Assembly: GCF_009192765.1 (NCBI RefSeq)
Contig: NZ_VOHQ01000005.1
Coordinates: 248,001 to 312,000, forward strand
Length of the DNA stretch: 64,000 nt
Source: Agriterribacter humi
GTDB taxonomy: Bacteria > Bacteroidota > Bacteroidia > Chitinophagales > Chitinophagaceae
Reading direction: 5' to 3'
Shown: positions 52,659 to 60,836 of the stretch, piece by piece
How the letters are laid out: each line of letters begins with the position of its first letter
Numbering within the stretch: the first letter of the stretch is position 1
Translations under genes and position numbers: made by a program
Notes under the pieces: model-generated
Databases searched by the model: none
What the model saw: the letters and a program-made list of their open reading frames with translations, nothing else
What the model was told of the DNA's origin: nothing

Positions 52659-55421
52659 ATGCTCCGACCAATTACCTGCTTTTTTGCTATCCTGTGCATT
52701 TTATCAAAAACATACGGACAAAAAGCATCCATTACGGGATCAGTTTTTGATACCGCCAATCAAAAGAAACTGCAATATGCTGTGGTTACATTGCTTAACC
52801 CTGCCGATTCGTCTATAATCACTTTTACAAGAACTGATAAAGAGGGCAATTTTATTTTGCCCGGGCTCTCTCCCGGAAAATTTTCCGTTGTCATCTCCTA
52901 CCCTTCTTTTGCCGATTACGTGGATGAGGTACAACTGCAACCAGGTGCTGTTGCCGATATGGGGAAGGTCAGCCTCACTAATAAAAGTGTTCTGCTGAAA
53001 GAGATCATCATCAGGCAGAACAATGCCATGCGTATGAAGGGTGATACGCTGGAGTACGCTGCTGATAGTTTTAAGGTGAGAGCTAACGCCAGCGCAGAAG
53101 AGTTACTAAAGGCGATGCCGGGGATACAGGTTGACAAAGACGGGAAAATTATTGCACAGGGGCAGGAGGTGCAGAAGGTGCTGGTAGATGGAGAAGAGTT
53201 TTTTAGCGATGATCCTACCGTGGCTACGCGAAACATAAGGGCAGACGCGGTGGATAAAGTGCAGGTATTTGATAAAAAAAGCGACCAGGCCGCTTTTACC
53301 GGCATTGATGACGGTGAAAAAACCAAAACGCTCAATCTTAAATTAAAAGAAGACAAGAAAAACGGCTATTTCGGTAAAGCCTCAGCGGGTGGCGGTTTAA
53401 AGGATAAGTTCAATAATGAAGCGATGATTAACTTCTTTAAAGGCAAAAGGAAAATCGCTGCTTTCGGTACCATGTCCAATACAGGTCAAACAGGGCTTAA
53501 CTGGCAGGATAGCCGAAAATACGGAATTACTGAAGATAACTTTGAGTACGATGAGAACAGTGGCTTCTTTTACTCGTTTGCTGAAAATGATGCTTTCGAG
53601 TTTAATGGTAACGGGTTGCCTAAAGCATGGACCGGAGGACTTCACTTTTCAAACAAATGGAATGAAGACAAACATAATTTCAACGCCAGCTATATGTATA
53701 AGAAATTAGATGTAGCGGGTGATGGAGAAACCCGAACCCAATACATTCTTCCTGATACGCTTTATTATATCAACCAGCGCAATGCCAGTTTTTCGCAGCG
53801 CGACCGCAATACCCTGAACGGAAAATATGAAATACAACTTGATTCATCTTCTTCGCTGAAGTTCGTGTTCAGCGGGTATAAAGGCCACACGGAGACCAGC
53901 AGTATTTTTCACTCCGAAGCGCTGAACGAAGATTCGGGCCCTGTAAATACCAGCAACAGGAAAACCTCTAATAAAAATCAGGAGTCCTCCCTGAATACCA
54001 GTATCATTTACAGGAAAAAGTTTAAAAAAACGGGAAGAACCATCACGGCTACCATGGAACAAAAGTATACTGATAATGACTCCCAGGGATATCTTGATGC
54101 GATCAATAACTACTATGGAGAGGCTGGGGAAATTTTCCAGAATGACACGATTAACCAGCGCAAGTACAATCACAGCAAACTGTTTACTTTTAACGGGAAA
54201 GTGACCTATACTGAACCTATAGGCAACAATAATTACGTGATACTGAACTATGGCATTTCCAATACTACCAGCAGCGCCGACCGGTCTACCTATGATTATA
54301 ACGATGGCAAATACGATGTGCTTAACCCATTTCTGACCAATGATTATGATTTTCTTGTTACTACTAACGCCGGTGGTGTTGCTTACCGCATAGCCAAAAA
54401 GAAATACAATCTTTCTTTCGGCAGCGACCTGGCTTCGCAGGCCTATACACAAAAAGATAATCTTAAAGATTCATCCTTTCATTACAACAGGCTGAACCTA
54501 TTCCCGAAAGCCAATTTCTCCTATAACTTTAAACCACAAACAAGGCTTAACTTAAGTTACAACGGAAGTACACAACAGCCTACCATCCAGCAGATACAAC
54601 CGGTGCAGGAAAACAATGATCCTCTTAATATTTTTACCGGCAATCCCGATCTTGAGCCTGCATTCAATCACCGCTTCAATATTTTCTTCAACGACTATAA
54701 AGTGCTCAAGCAAAGGGGTATCTTCGCCAATGCAAGCTTTAACCTTACCAATAACGCCATTACCACAAGCAATACGATAGATAGGTTTGGCAAACGCATA
54801 TACCAGTCTGTAAATACCAGCGGCACTTACAATTATTCCTCTTATATCAGCTACAATATGGAAGTGCCCTCTATTAAAACCAGGTTCTTCGCCAATATTA
54901 ATACCTATGGGGGCAAAGGGATCAATTTCGTCAACCTTGAAAAAAACGTCACACACAACAATACTTACTCCGCAGGTGTTGGAGGTTACTTCTCAAAGGA
55001 AAACAAAATGGGTATCAATCTCCGAACAAACGTATCTTACAATACATCTCTAAGTTCGATCAATGAAGCTGTTCAAACAAAGTATTGGGTATATGGCTAT
55101 AATATTGACACTTATTTTGCACTCCCTTACAAATTTGATCTCTCCAGCAATGCCGATTTTAATTTCAGGCAAAAGACCAGTGTATTCGATCAGAACCGTA
55201 ACACTATTATATGGAATGCCTCGCTGAGCAAGCGTTTGTTTAAAGAAACCTGCTCTTTGAAATTTTCCATCAATGATATCCTCGATCAGAACATCGGGTT
55301 CAGGCGGGACATACAAAGCAATTTCATTACCGAGAACACATACGCTACATTAAGGCGGTTCTGGTTGGTAAGCTTTACCTGGAATTTTTCTAAAAACAAT
55401 GCACAAACGCAAAACCCATAA
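52659..55421 (+). CDS. Outer-membrane beta-barrel protein (TonB-receptor-like) with regulatory-like N-terminal domain
   Basis: The 920-residue protein has a signal peptide (MLRPITCFFAILCILSKTYG), a carboxypeptidase-regulatory-like domain (ITGSVFDTANQKKLQYAVVTLLN..., about 23-110), a plug-like part (EELLKAMPGIQVDKDGKIIAQGQEVQKVLVDGEEFFSDDP...) and a 14- to 22-stranded barrel ending in FWLVSFTWNF. This is the OMP_b-brl_3 type found paired with GLPGLI proteins in Bacteroidota; it often lacks a TonB box. Its GLPGLI partner begins two bases after its stop. The transported ligand is unknown. Confidence 0.87.
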   Translation: MLRPITCFFAILCILSKTYGQKASITGSVFDTANQKKLQYAVVTLLNPADSSIITFTRTDKEGNFILPGLSPGKFSVVISYPSFADYVDEVQLQPGAVADMGKVSLTNKSVLLKEIIIRQNNAMRMKGDTLEYAADSFKVRANASAEELLKAMPGIQVDKDGKIIAQGQEVQKVLVDGEEFFSDDPTVATRNIRADAVDKVQVFDKKSDQAAFTGIDDGEKTKTLNLKLKEDKKNGYFGKASAGGGLKDKFNNEAMINFFKGKRKIAAFGTMSNTGQTGLNWQDSRKYGITEDNFEYDENSGFFYSFAENDAFEFNGNGLPKAWTGGLHFSNKWNEDKHNFNASYMYKKLDVAGDGETRTQYILPDTLYYINQRNASFSQRDRNTLNGKYEIQLDSSSSLKFVFSGYKGHTETSSIFHSEALNEDSGPVNTSNRKTSNKNQESSLNTSIIYRKKFKKTGRTITATMEQKYTDNDSQGYLDAINNYYGEAGEIFQNDTINQRKYNHSKLFTFNGKVTYTEPIGNNNYVILNYGISNTTSSADRSTYDYNDGKYDVLNPFLTNDYDFLVTTNAGGVAYRIAKKKYNLSFGSDLASQAYTQKDNLKDSSFHYNRLNLFPKANFSYNFKPQTRLNLSYNGSTQQPTIQQIQPVQENNDPLNIFTGNPDLEPAFNHRFNIFFNDYKVLKQRGIFANASFNLTNNAITTSNTIDRFGKRIYQSVNTSGTYNYSSYISYNMEVPSIKTRFFANINTYGGKGINFVNLEKNVTHNNTYSAGVGGYFSKENKMGINLRTNVSYNTSLSSINEAVQTKYWVYGYNIDTYFALPYKFDLSSNADFNFRQKTSVFDQNRNTIIWNASLSKRLFKETCSLKFSINDILDQNIGFRRDIQSNFITENTYATLRRFWLVSFTWNFSKNNAQTQNP

Positions 55422-55423
55422 CC

Positions 55424-56161
55424 ATGAAACGTAACAGTACCATCCTTTTATCCATATTGCTGGGCATAGTACAAATATCAAACGCACAGTTTATCCTGAA
55501 AGGAAAGATTGAGTTTGAAAAAACCGTTAATATCCACAAGCAGATGGACCTGGGCGATGATGGCTGGGCTTCGACCCTTAAAAAACAAACACCGGAATTT
55601 AAGCATACCTACTTCAATCTGGTATTTGCCGGAGATAAGACATTGTATGCACCCGGGCGTGAAAGCAATGAGAAGGCCGGTCCTTTTGGTGAAGGTCCGG
55701 CTTCATCTAATATGGTATATAGCGATTTTGCAAATCAAAGCACCATAGCAGCCAAGCAGGTGTTTGATGAGTCCTTTCTTATACAGGACAGTTTGCGCAA
55801 GTACCGGTGGCATCTTACAAAAGATACCCGTAAGATAGCGGGCTTTGAATGCAGGAGAGCCTTTACCGTTATTATGGACTCGGTATTCGTGGTAGCTTTT
55901 TACACCGATGAAATTGTTGCACCCGGTGGACCGGAATCTTTCCAGGGATTACCCGGGATGATCCTTGGTGTGGTTATACCCAGACTGTATACCAACTGGT
56001 ATGCTACCAAAGTGCAGCTTGAAGAAGTAAAAGAAACTGCTATTGCTCCACCTAAAAAAGGAAAAACCACCAATTATTCCGGAATGGAGAAGACGATACA
56101 GGATAGCCTTAAGCGCTGGGGCAAATGGGGTACCAAGTATATATGGCAGATTATGATATGA
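55424..56161 (+). CDS. GLPGLI-family exported protein
   Basis: The 245-residue protein has a signal peptide (MKRNSTILLSILLGIVQISNA), a beta-rich body (FILKGKIEFEKTVNIH..., YRWHLTKDTRKIAGFECRRAF) and the family motif as GLPGMILGVVI near residue 180. The GLPGLI family is exported and regularly encoded next to a large outer-membrane barrel, as here (two-base gap). Its exact role is unknown; it may be a periplasmic accessory of the barrel. The Cys in AGFECRRAF is conserved in the family. Confidence 0.92.
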   Translation: MKRNSTILLSILLGIVQISNAQFILKGKIEFEKTVNIHKQMDLGDDGWASTLKKQTPEFKHTYFNLVFAGDKTLYAPGRESNEKAGPFGEGPASSNMVYSDFANQSTIAAKQVFDESFLIQDSLRKYRWHLTKDTRKIAGFECRRAFTVIMDSVFVVAFYTDEIVAPGGPESFQGLPGMILGVVIPRLYTNWYATKVQLEEVKETAIAPPKKGKTTNYSGMEKTIQDSLKRWGKWGTKYIWQIMI

Positions 56162-56229
56162 GACGGGTAACTGGCTAATTCGTTAATAATGTACGATTGT
56201 GTAAAAGTTTTTTACGAGCGTATAAATTG

Positions 56230-56562
56230 ATGGCAGCTTTGATTGCATTATATGTATCATGGATTAAATGGCTGGAAGCGAATATGCTTACCTGCCCTTC
56301 GGTAAAATATTTTAGCATAGAATGCCCCGGTTGCGGAATACAACGCAGCATGATTGCGCTGCTTAAGGGAAATTTTTCCGGTTCCCTGGTAATATATCCT
56401 GCATTGGTGCCACTTTTGCTGCTATGTGGTTATGCCCTGCTTCACCTGAAATATAAATTTTCAGATGGTTCAAAAATTATTATCGGATTGCAAGTGCTTG
56501 TTGTAAGTATCGTTACAGCACATTACATTTACAAAATAGTTACACATCAAATTTTTCATTAA
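56230..56562 (+). CDS. DUF2752-family small membrane protein
   Basis: The 110-residue protein has three hydrophobic segments and the signature CPGCGIQRSMIALLKGNF (about 35-52) of DUF2752 proteins, whose function is unknown. The ATG at 56230 is preferred to an in-frame TTG at 56197. It ends directly against the next small membrane protein, whose ATG follows with no gap, so they form a pair. Confidence 0.85.
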   Translation: MAALIALYVSWIKWLEANMLTCPSVKYFSIECPGCGIQRSMIALLKGNFSGSLVIYPALVPLLLLCGYALLHLKYKFSDGSKIIIGLQVLVVSIVTAHYIYKIVTHQIFH

Positions 56563-56916
56563 ATGAATCCACAGGATAGTTCCATATTCGTTCCGCAATC
56601 TCAGCGTTCACTACCCAATGCTTCTGCAGTAATGGCACTTGGTATTATTTCCATTATCGGCTGTTGTTGCTATGGCGTTCCTGGTGTGGTGTGTTCAATT
56701 GTAGCATTGATCCTGTACAGCAAAGACGCTCAATTATTCCAGGCAAATCCTGAATGGTATACCGCTTCATCTTACAGCAACCTGCGTACGGGAAGAATAT
56801 GTGCAATTGTTGGATTAATCCCTTCTATACTTTTTCTGCTGTTTTGGATATTTGTAATGATTACCGCGGGATTTGGTATTCTCAGTAACCCACAGGATGT
56901 TTTTAACCGGATATAG
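56563..56916 (+). CDS. Small membrane protein with CCC motif
   Basis: The 117-residue protein has two membrane helices (about 20-50, containing IIGCCCYGVPGVVCSIVALIL, and 80-108) separated by a soluble loop with an NPEWY segment. It resembles the 'CCC motif' / DUF4190-like membrane proteins commonly found with DUF2752 proteins. Function is unknown. It starts immediately after the DUF2752 stop. Confidence 0.82.
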   Translation: MNPQDSSIFVPQSQRSLPNASAVMALGIISIIGCCCYGVPGVVCSIVALILYSKDAQLFQANPEWYTASSYSNLRTGRICAIVGLIPSILFLLFWIFVMITAGFGILSNPQDVFNRI

Positions 56917-56963
56917 AGGCCCATTAAAAAGAAATTATTATAAAAACTTCTTAATCCGGACAA

Positions 56964-56984
56964 ATGACCGTAAATTTGGGTCAT
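56964..56984 (+). promoter_or_regulatory. Promoter with overlapping operator of the Xre-RES operon
   Basis: TAAATTTG (56971-56978) fits the -7 consensus. It is enclosed by the inverted repeat ATGACC (56964-56969) / GGTCAT (56979-56984), which leaves nine bases between the arms. An antitoxin dimer bound to it would cover the promoter, as in autoregulated toxin-antitoxin operons. The ATG at 56996 lies 17 bases after the -7 element. Confidence 0.6.
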
Positions 56985-56995
56985 AAATCAAAAAT

Positions 56996-57532
56996 ATGGC
57001 TACGCCTAAAAAATATATTATAGAAGATCCTTCTTTAAATATATTGGAAGATCCTGCGGTAACATACGCTGCGGCGGTACCCTCCAGCCCTTTTTTAAAC
57101 CTGGTTCGCGGTGTACTTCACCTTCTGGGTATTTCAGGGCAAACAACGCCATCACCAATTCGCAATAATGCAGATTTTATCGGAATAATCCGGGAAGGCG
57201 TTCCCAAAAAATCACTCGATCACCTCATGGATAATACCGGTTTAACCGTGGCTGAAATTTCAACCATCATCAGAACTTCGGACAGAACCCTCAGAAGGTA
57301 TACTGCCCGTCAAAAGCTTAATCCTGAGCAGTCTGAAAGAATTATTGAACTTGCCAAGCTCTACAGCCGTGGGGAAGAAGTTTTTGGCAATATGGATGCC
57401 TTTAAACAATGGATGAACAGCACCGTAATAGCTTTAGGCAATAAAAAGCCCAAAACATATTTAGATACTTCTTTGGGGATAGACCTCCTGATGAATGAAT
57501 TGGGAAGAATTGAACATGGAATTTTTGCCTGA
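56996..57532 (+). CDS. Xre/MbcA/ParS-family antitoxin (DUF2384)
   Basis: The 178-residue protein has an Xre-like helix-turn-helix (about 65-110, with GLTVAEISTIIRTSDRTLRRYTAR) and a C-terminal toxin-binding DUF2384 domain (about 118-178, with EVFGNMDAFKQWMNS and LDTSLGIDLLMNELGRIEHGIF). It neutralises the RES toxin encoded by the next gene and should repress its own promoter. The toxin start overlaps its stop by one base (TGATG). The first ~60 residues are longer than in many homologues and unassigned. Confidence 0.94.
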   Translation: MATPKKYIIEDPSLNILEDPAVTYAAAVPSSPFLNLVRGVLHLLGISGQTTPSPIRNNADFIGIIREGVPKKSLDHLMDNTGLTVAEISTIIRTSDRTLRRYTARQKLNPEQSERIIELAKLYSRGEEVFGNMDAFKQWMNSTVIALGNKKPKTYLDTSLGIDLLMNELGRIEHGIFA

Positions 57533-57984
57533 TGAGAAAGGTATACCGCATCAGTAAATGCATTTATATTGAAGATTTGAAGGGTACCGGCGCTGCAAAT
57601 TATTCCGGCCGCTGGCACAGTAAAGGCACTTATATTTTATATACTGCTGCCACCGCTTCATTGGCCCTGCTGGAAAGTGTGGCACATATTGCCGGCATTC
57701 CTGCAGATGATTATTGTATGCTTTGTATAGAAGTTCCTGAAGATAACATTCTTACTATAGGCATTAAAGATCTGCCGGAAAACTGGTATGCCAATCCATC
57801 GCCCGGCTCACTTGCCGCTATTGGCGATTATTTCATTCAGAAAAATAAATACCTGGCATTACAACTGCCTTCAGCCATTATGCCGGAAGACAATAATATC
57901 CTTATCAATCCCAATCATAAAGATTTCTCAAAAATAAAAGTGGTGTATAAAAGGATTATCCCCATAGATAAAAGACTTTTGTAG
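57532..57984 (+). CDS. RES-domain toxin (NAD+-degrading type)
   Basis: The 150-residue protein has the RES pattern: Arg27 in NYSGRWHSKGTYILYTA, Glu48 in LALLESVAH and Ser114 in LQLPSAIMPEDNNILINPNH. RES toxins such as MbcT and Pseudomonas Res deplete NAD+, while ParT modifies Prs, so either mode is possible; the NAD+-glycohydrolase-like activity is the more common. It forms an operon with its DUF2384 antitoxin and is convergent with ribBA. The length and all three signature residues are intact, so it is probably functional. Confidence 0.94.
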   Translation: MRKVYRISKCIYIEDLKGTGAANYSGRWHSKGTYILYTAATASLALLESVAHIAGIPADDYCMLCIEVPEDNILTIGIKDLPENWYANPSPGSLAAIGDYFIQKNKYLALQLPSAIMPEDNNILINPNHKDFSKIKVVYKRIIPIDKRLL

Positions 57985-57991
57985 AAACTGC

Positions 57992-59209
57992 TCATTTCCC
58001 ACTGAGGATCTCATGTCCTAGTTTATCCCGTTTGGTTTTCAGATATTTTTCGTTGTGGGGGTTTGGATGAATATGTAAAGGCACATTTTCAACTATATCC
58101 AAACCATAACCTATTAAACCTACCCGCTTGCGTGGATTATTACTTATCAGCCGCATTTTATTAATACCCAGATGCCGCAAAATCTGAGCACCTACACCAT
58201 AATCCCTTTCATCCATTTTAAATCCCAGGTGCAGGTTAGCTTCTACTGTATCCATGCCTTCTTCCTGGAGCTTGTATGCCTTCAATTTATTCACCAGCCC
58301 TATTCCACGGCCTTCCTGGTTCATGTATAATACCACACCTTTCCCTTCTTTCTCTACCAATTTCATTGCTTCATGTAACTGATCACCACAATCGCAGCGG
58401 AGAGAGCCTAATATATCTCCAGTAAAGCAGGATGAATGCACACGAACCAGCACAGGCTCATCCTTTTGCCATTCCCCCTTTATCAACGCCATATGTTCAC
58501 CGCTGGAAGGATTGTTCCTTTCCCTGAAAATAATGAGCTTAAAATGACCATACTTAGTGGGCATATCTACCTTAACTATTTCTTCTATCAGAGAATCGGC
58601 TCTTAACCGGTATTCTATCAAATCTTTTATGGTAATCAGCTTAAGCTGAAATTTCTTTGCTATTTCCTGCAATTCAGGCAGCCTTGCCATTGAACCGTCG
58701 TCATTCATAATTTCTACCAGTACCCCGCCATATGGCGCATCAAAACCTGCCAGCCGTGCAAGATCAATGGTAGCTTCCGTATGGCCGGCACGTCTCAATA
58801 CCCCGCCAGCTTTCGCTTTTAAAGGAAAGATATGCCCCGGCCTGCCCAATTCGACAGGCTTTGTTTCAGGATTGATTAAAGCTTTGATTGTTTTAGAGCG
58901 GTCGTGAGCAGAAACACCTGTTGTGCAGCCATGACCCAAAAGATCTACAGATACTGTAAAAGGTGTTTCATGCAAGGAAGTATTGCTGATAACCATCAGA
59001 TCAAGATTCAGTTCTGTACATCTTTCCTCGGTTAAAGGCGCACAAACCAGTCCTCTTCCGTGTTTGGTCATAAAATTAATGATCTCGGGAGTAGCATTCT
59101 GAGCAGCAGTAATGAAGTCTCCTTCATTTTCACGGTCTTCATCATCCACCACTATTACCAGCTTTCCATTCTTTATATCTTCAATCGCACTTTCAATAGT
59201 ATTGAACAT
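57992..59209 (-). CDS. ribBA: Bifunctional DHBP synthase / GTP cyclohydrolase II
   Basis: The 405-residue protein carries two riboflavin-synthesis activities. The N-terminal DHBP synthase (RibB, about 1-200) converts ribulose 5-phosphate to dihydroxybutanone phosphate: [46 protein letters not shown]. The C-terminal GTP cyclohydrolase II (RibA) has the zinc cysteines in [19 protein letters not shown] and the RGIGL motif. ATG 59209 is chosen because it begins the family N-terminus ([15 protein letters not shown]), and a minus-strand TAACTTTG element ends 14 bases upstream; the ORF is open for 23 more codons. Convergent with the RES toxin. Confidence 0.96.
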   Translation of the reverse strand: MFNTIESAIEDIKNGKLVIVVDDEDRENEGDFITAAQNATPEIINFMTKHGRGLVCAPLTEERCTELNLDLMVISNTSLHETPFTVSVDLLGHGCTTGVSAHDRSKTIKALINPETKPVELGRPGHIFPLKAKAGGVLRRAGHTEATIDLARLAGFDAPYGGVLVEIMNDDGSMARLPELQEIAKKFQLKLITIKDLIEYRLRADSLIEEIVKVDMPTKYGHFKLIIFRERNNPSSGEHMALIKGEWQKDEPVLVRVHSSCFTGDILGSLRCDCGDQLHEAMKLVEKEGKGVVLYMNQEGRGIGLVNKLKAYKLQEEGMDTVEANLHLGFKMDERDYGVGAQILRHLGINKMRLISNNPRKRVGLIGYGLDIVENVPLHIHPNPHNEKYLKTKRDKLGHEILSGK

Positions 59210-59223
59210 CTTTGAAATTTTGG

Positions 59224-59231
59224 CAAAGTTA
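59224..59231 (-). promoter_or_regulatory. -7 promoter element of ribBA
   Basis: The minus strand reads TAACTTTG (plus strand CAAAGTTA), 14 bases before the ATG at 59209, and supports that start. No FMN riboswitch is visible upstream. Confidence 0.5.
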
Positions 59232-59383
59232 CGAATTGGCAGCTTGAACAGACATATACAATTTTGCCGGCAACCCATATATGAGATTTTAGTGATGCCT
59301 CCAATTCGTAATAATATGTTAATAATACACAGCCTGTTTTATAAAAGATTGATTTTTCTTTGCAGTGAGAAAAAACATCTGTT

Positions 59384-59753
59384 ATGCAACTAATGAGAAA
59401 ACTATTTTTATCAGTCATTGTACTGATGGCAACCCTATTGGGGCATAGCCAGGTTACTACCAGCAGTATTACAGGAACAATTTCCGACTCTACCGGTTTC
59501 CCACTCGAAGGCGCCACCATTATCGCCACTCATGAACCATCAGGAACATTTTACACCACCATTTCAGGTAAAAGCGGATTCTTTAATGTTGCTTAAAAAG
59601 GCAAGTGTAACAGCGGATGGAGTACCCACTTTTACCATGAACACTGTGCAGACAGGCGGGCAAATCATTTTGACCACAACGGCATTCAGAGATGTAACTG
59701 CCACTACTCCTACATGGAGTATGCAAATAGGATTGCGTTATATGTTCAATTAA
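59384..59753 (+). pseudogene. Remnant of a TonB-dependent receptor: both ends kept, middle deleted
   Basis: The first 70 codons encode a signal peptide (MRKLFLSVIVLMATLLGHSQ) and the start of a carboxypeptidase-regulatory domain (TTSSITGTISDSTGFPLEGATIIATHEPSGT), then stop at 59594-59596. A second frame ending at 59753 encodes the last barrel strands of such receptors (TMNTVQTGGQI, FRDVTATTPTWSMQIGLRYMFN). The two parts are in different frames and lie side by side, so an internal deletion of roughly 2.5-3 kb joined them near 59590-59610. The product cannot function. The gene was probably a SusC/RagA-like or related receptor. Confidence 0.85.
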
Positions 59754-59854
59754 CGGATTATACATTCATTAAAAACAAAAGAGACTCCCTTGCAAGATGT
59801 CTCTTTTATTTTATACGCAGGTTTTATTACAATTGCGCTCTTCCGGATTATGCA

Positions 59855-59893
59855 GTGCGCTCTTCATTTCCACATTTTCAAATTTCCCCATTT
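59855..59893. repeat. CACATTTTCAAATT repeat next to a gene end
   Basis: TTTCCACATTTTCAAATTTCC and CCATTTTCAAATTG are tandem variants located just before the stop of the minus-strand esterase. The same words occur at 29731-29753, also immediately before a minus-strand stop (29754). Confidence 0.55.
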
Positions 59894-60709
59894 TCAAATT
59901 GTCTTCCCCCACCCCCATTTTAAAAATACCGGCATAGCTTTTGCCCATGTGGCCACATCATGCCTGCCGTCCTTTAGCTCAAGATATTCAATATCGCGTT
60001 GCCTTTTATATCCTTTATGTTCCAGTTCCTCTATCAGTCCAATTGTATCATCAATGCAATCAATAATTCCGTTATTATTGCGGTCTTCCGTTTCATCAAG
60101 CGTTCCGGTTTCAAAAAAGAATTTAAGCCAGGGATAATAACCGCCCTCCCGTATACAGGCATGCATAATGCGGTCGGTAGCTTCAATATACCCTTCATCA
60201 AGCCCCTTCGACCGCCACCAGAATGAACCGCTGAAAACCCCTGCTTTTACAAATTCTTTTGGATGATTCCATACAATATCCAATGCAGACAGTCCGCCTA
60301 AGGAAAAACCGGCAAAAGATTTTTCTTTAAAAGAAACAATACCGGTTTGCATGCGTATGAAAGGGAGCAATTCCTCTAATATAAATTGAGTATATAAAGC
60401 CGCTTTAGCACCGCGCCCTTTGTAATCTGTAACGAATGCGGTGCCATATTCATTTTTCCGGTCATCACCACAATATATACCCACGCAAAGTAAAGAATGA
60501 ATTGCATTTTGCCGGTATAAGCCGGAAAGGATGCCGGCCAAACCCAGTTCTTCCATATTTTGACCGTCATTGATGAGCAATAAACTTACTTCATTCTTTT
60601 CGTGAAAAGAATGGGTCATAAAAAAATCAACACGCACTTCGCGCTGCAGGTAACGGGAAGGAAGTTGCAGTTTTTTTAATGGTATTATGGTTTCCTTTTT
60701 TATCAGCAT
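59894..60709 (-). CDS. Esterase D/enterochelin-esterase-like alpha/beta hydrolase
   Basis: The 271-residue protein belongs to the putative-esterase (Fes/esterase D) branch. The nucleophile elbow is FAGFSLGGLSALD, ahead of FSGSFWW, and a late LKDGRHDVATWAKAM carries the catalytic His. Between them ETEDRNNNGIIDCIDD looks like a Ca2+-binding EF-hand-like loop (DxNxNGxxD). No signal peptide is seen, so it is probably cytoplasmic. ATG 60709 is chosen over an upstream TTG, and a TATATTTG element ends six bases upstream. It is divergent from the ATP-grasp gene at 60837, with 127 bases between starts. It may hydrolyse the product of the two ligases or release a tailored amide. Confidence 0.85.
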   Translation of the reverse strand: MLIKKETIIPLKKLQLPSRYLQREVRVDFFMTHSFHEKNEVSLLLINDGQNMEELGLAGILSGLYRQNAIHSLLCVGIYCGDDRKNEYGTAFVTDYKGRGAKAALYTQFILEELLPFIRMQTGIVSFKEKSFAGFSLGGLSALDIVWNHPKEFVKAGVFSGSFWWRSKGLDEGYIEATDRIMHACIREGGYYPWLKFFFETGTLDETEDRNNNGIIDCIDDTIGLIEELEHKGYKRQRDIEYLELKDGRHDVATWAKAMPVFLKWGWGKTI

Positions 60710-60715
60710 CAACAC

Positions 60716-60723
60716 CAAATATA
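60716..60723 (-). promoter_or_regulatory. -7 promoter element of the esterase gene
   Basis: The minus strand reads TATATTTG, an exact TAnnTTTG, six bases before the ATG at 60709. It predicts a leaderless transcript. Confidence 0.5.
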
Positions 60724-60836
60724 ATGGAAAGATTTAAAGATAATTTGATCTGGTAAAATAGTTTTTAGCTATCTTACAATGCACTTAACAACCTATTATA
60801 AATACCCGGGCGATACCGCACGGAGAAAAAAACAGT

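Noticed and set aside
53844-54452. Open frame of 202 codons antisense to the outer-membrane barrel gene
   Set aside because: It is opposite a well-supported barrel gene, and its hydrophobic composition simply mirrors the barrel's codons.
59173-59278. Longer ribBA start at 59278 ([11 protein letters not shown]...)
   Set aside because: The extra 23 residues are not part of the RibB family start, and the -7 element lies inside this stretch, 14 bases before ATG 59209.
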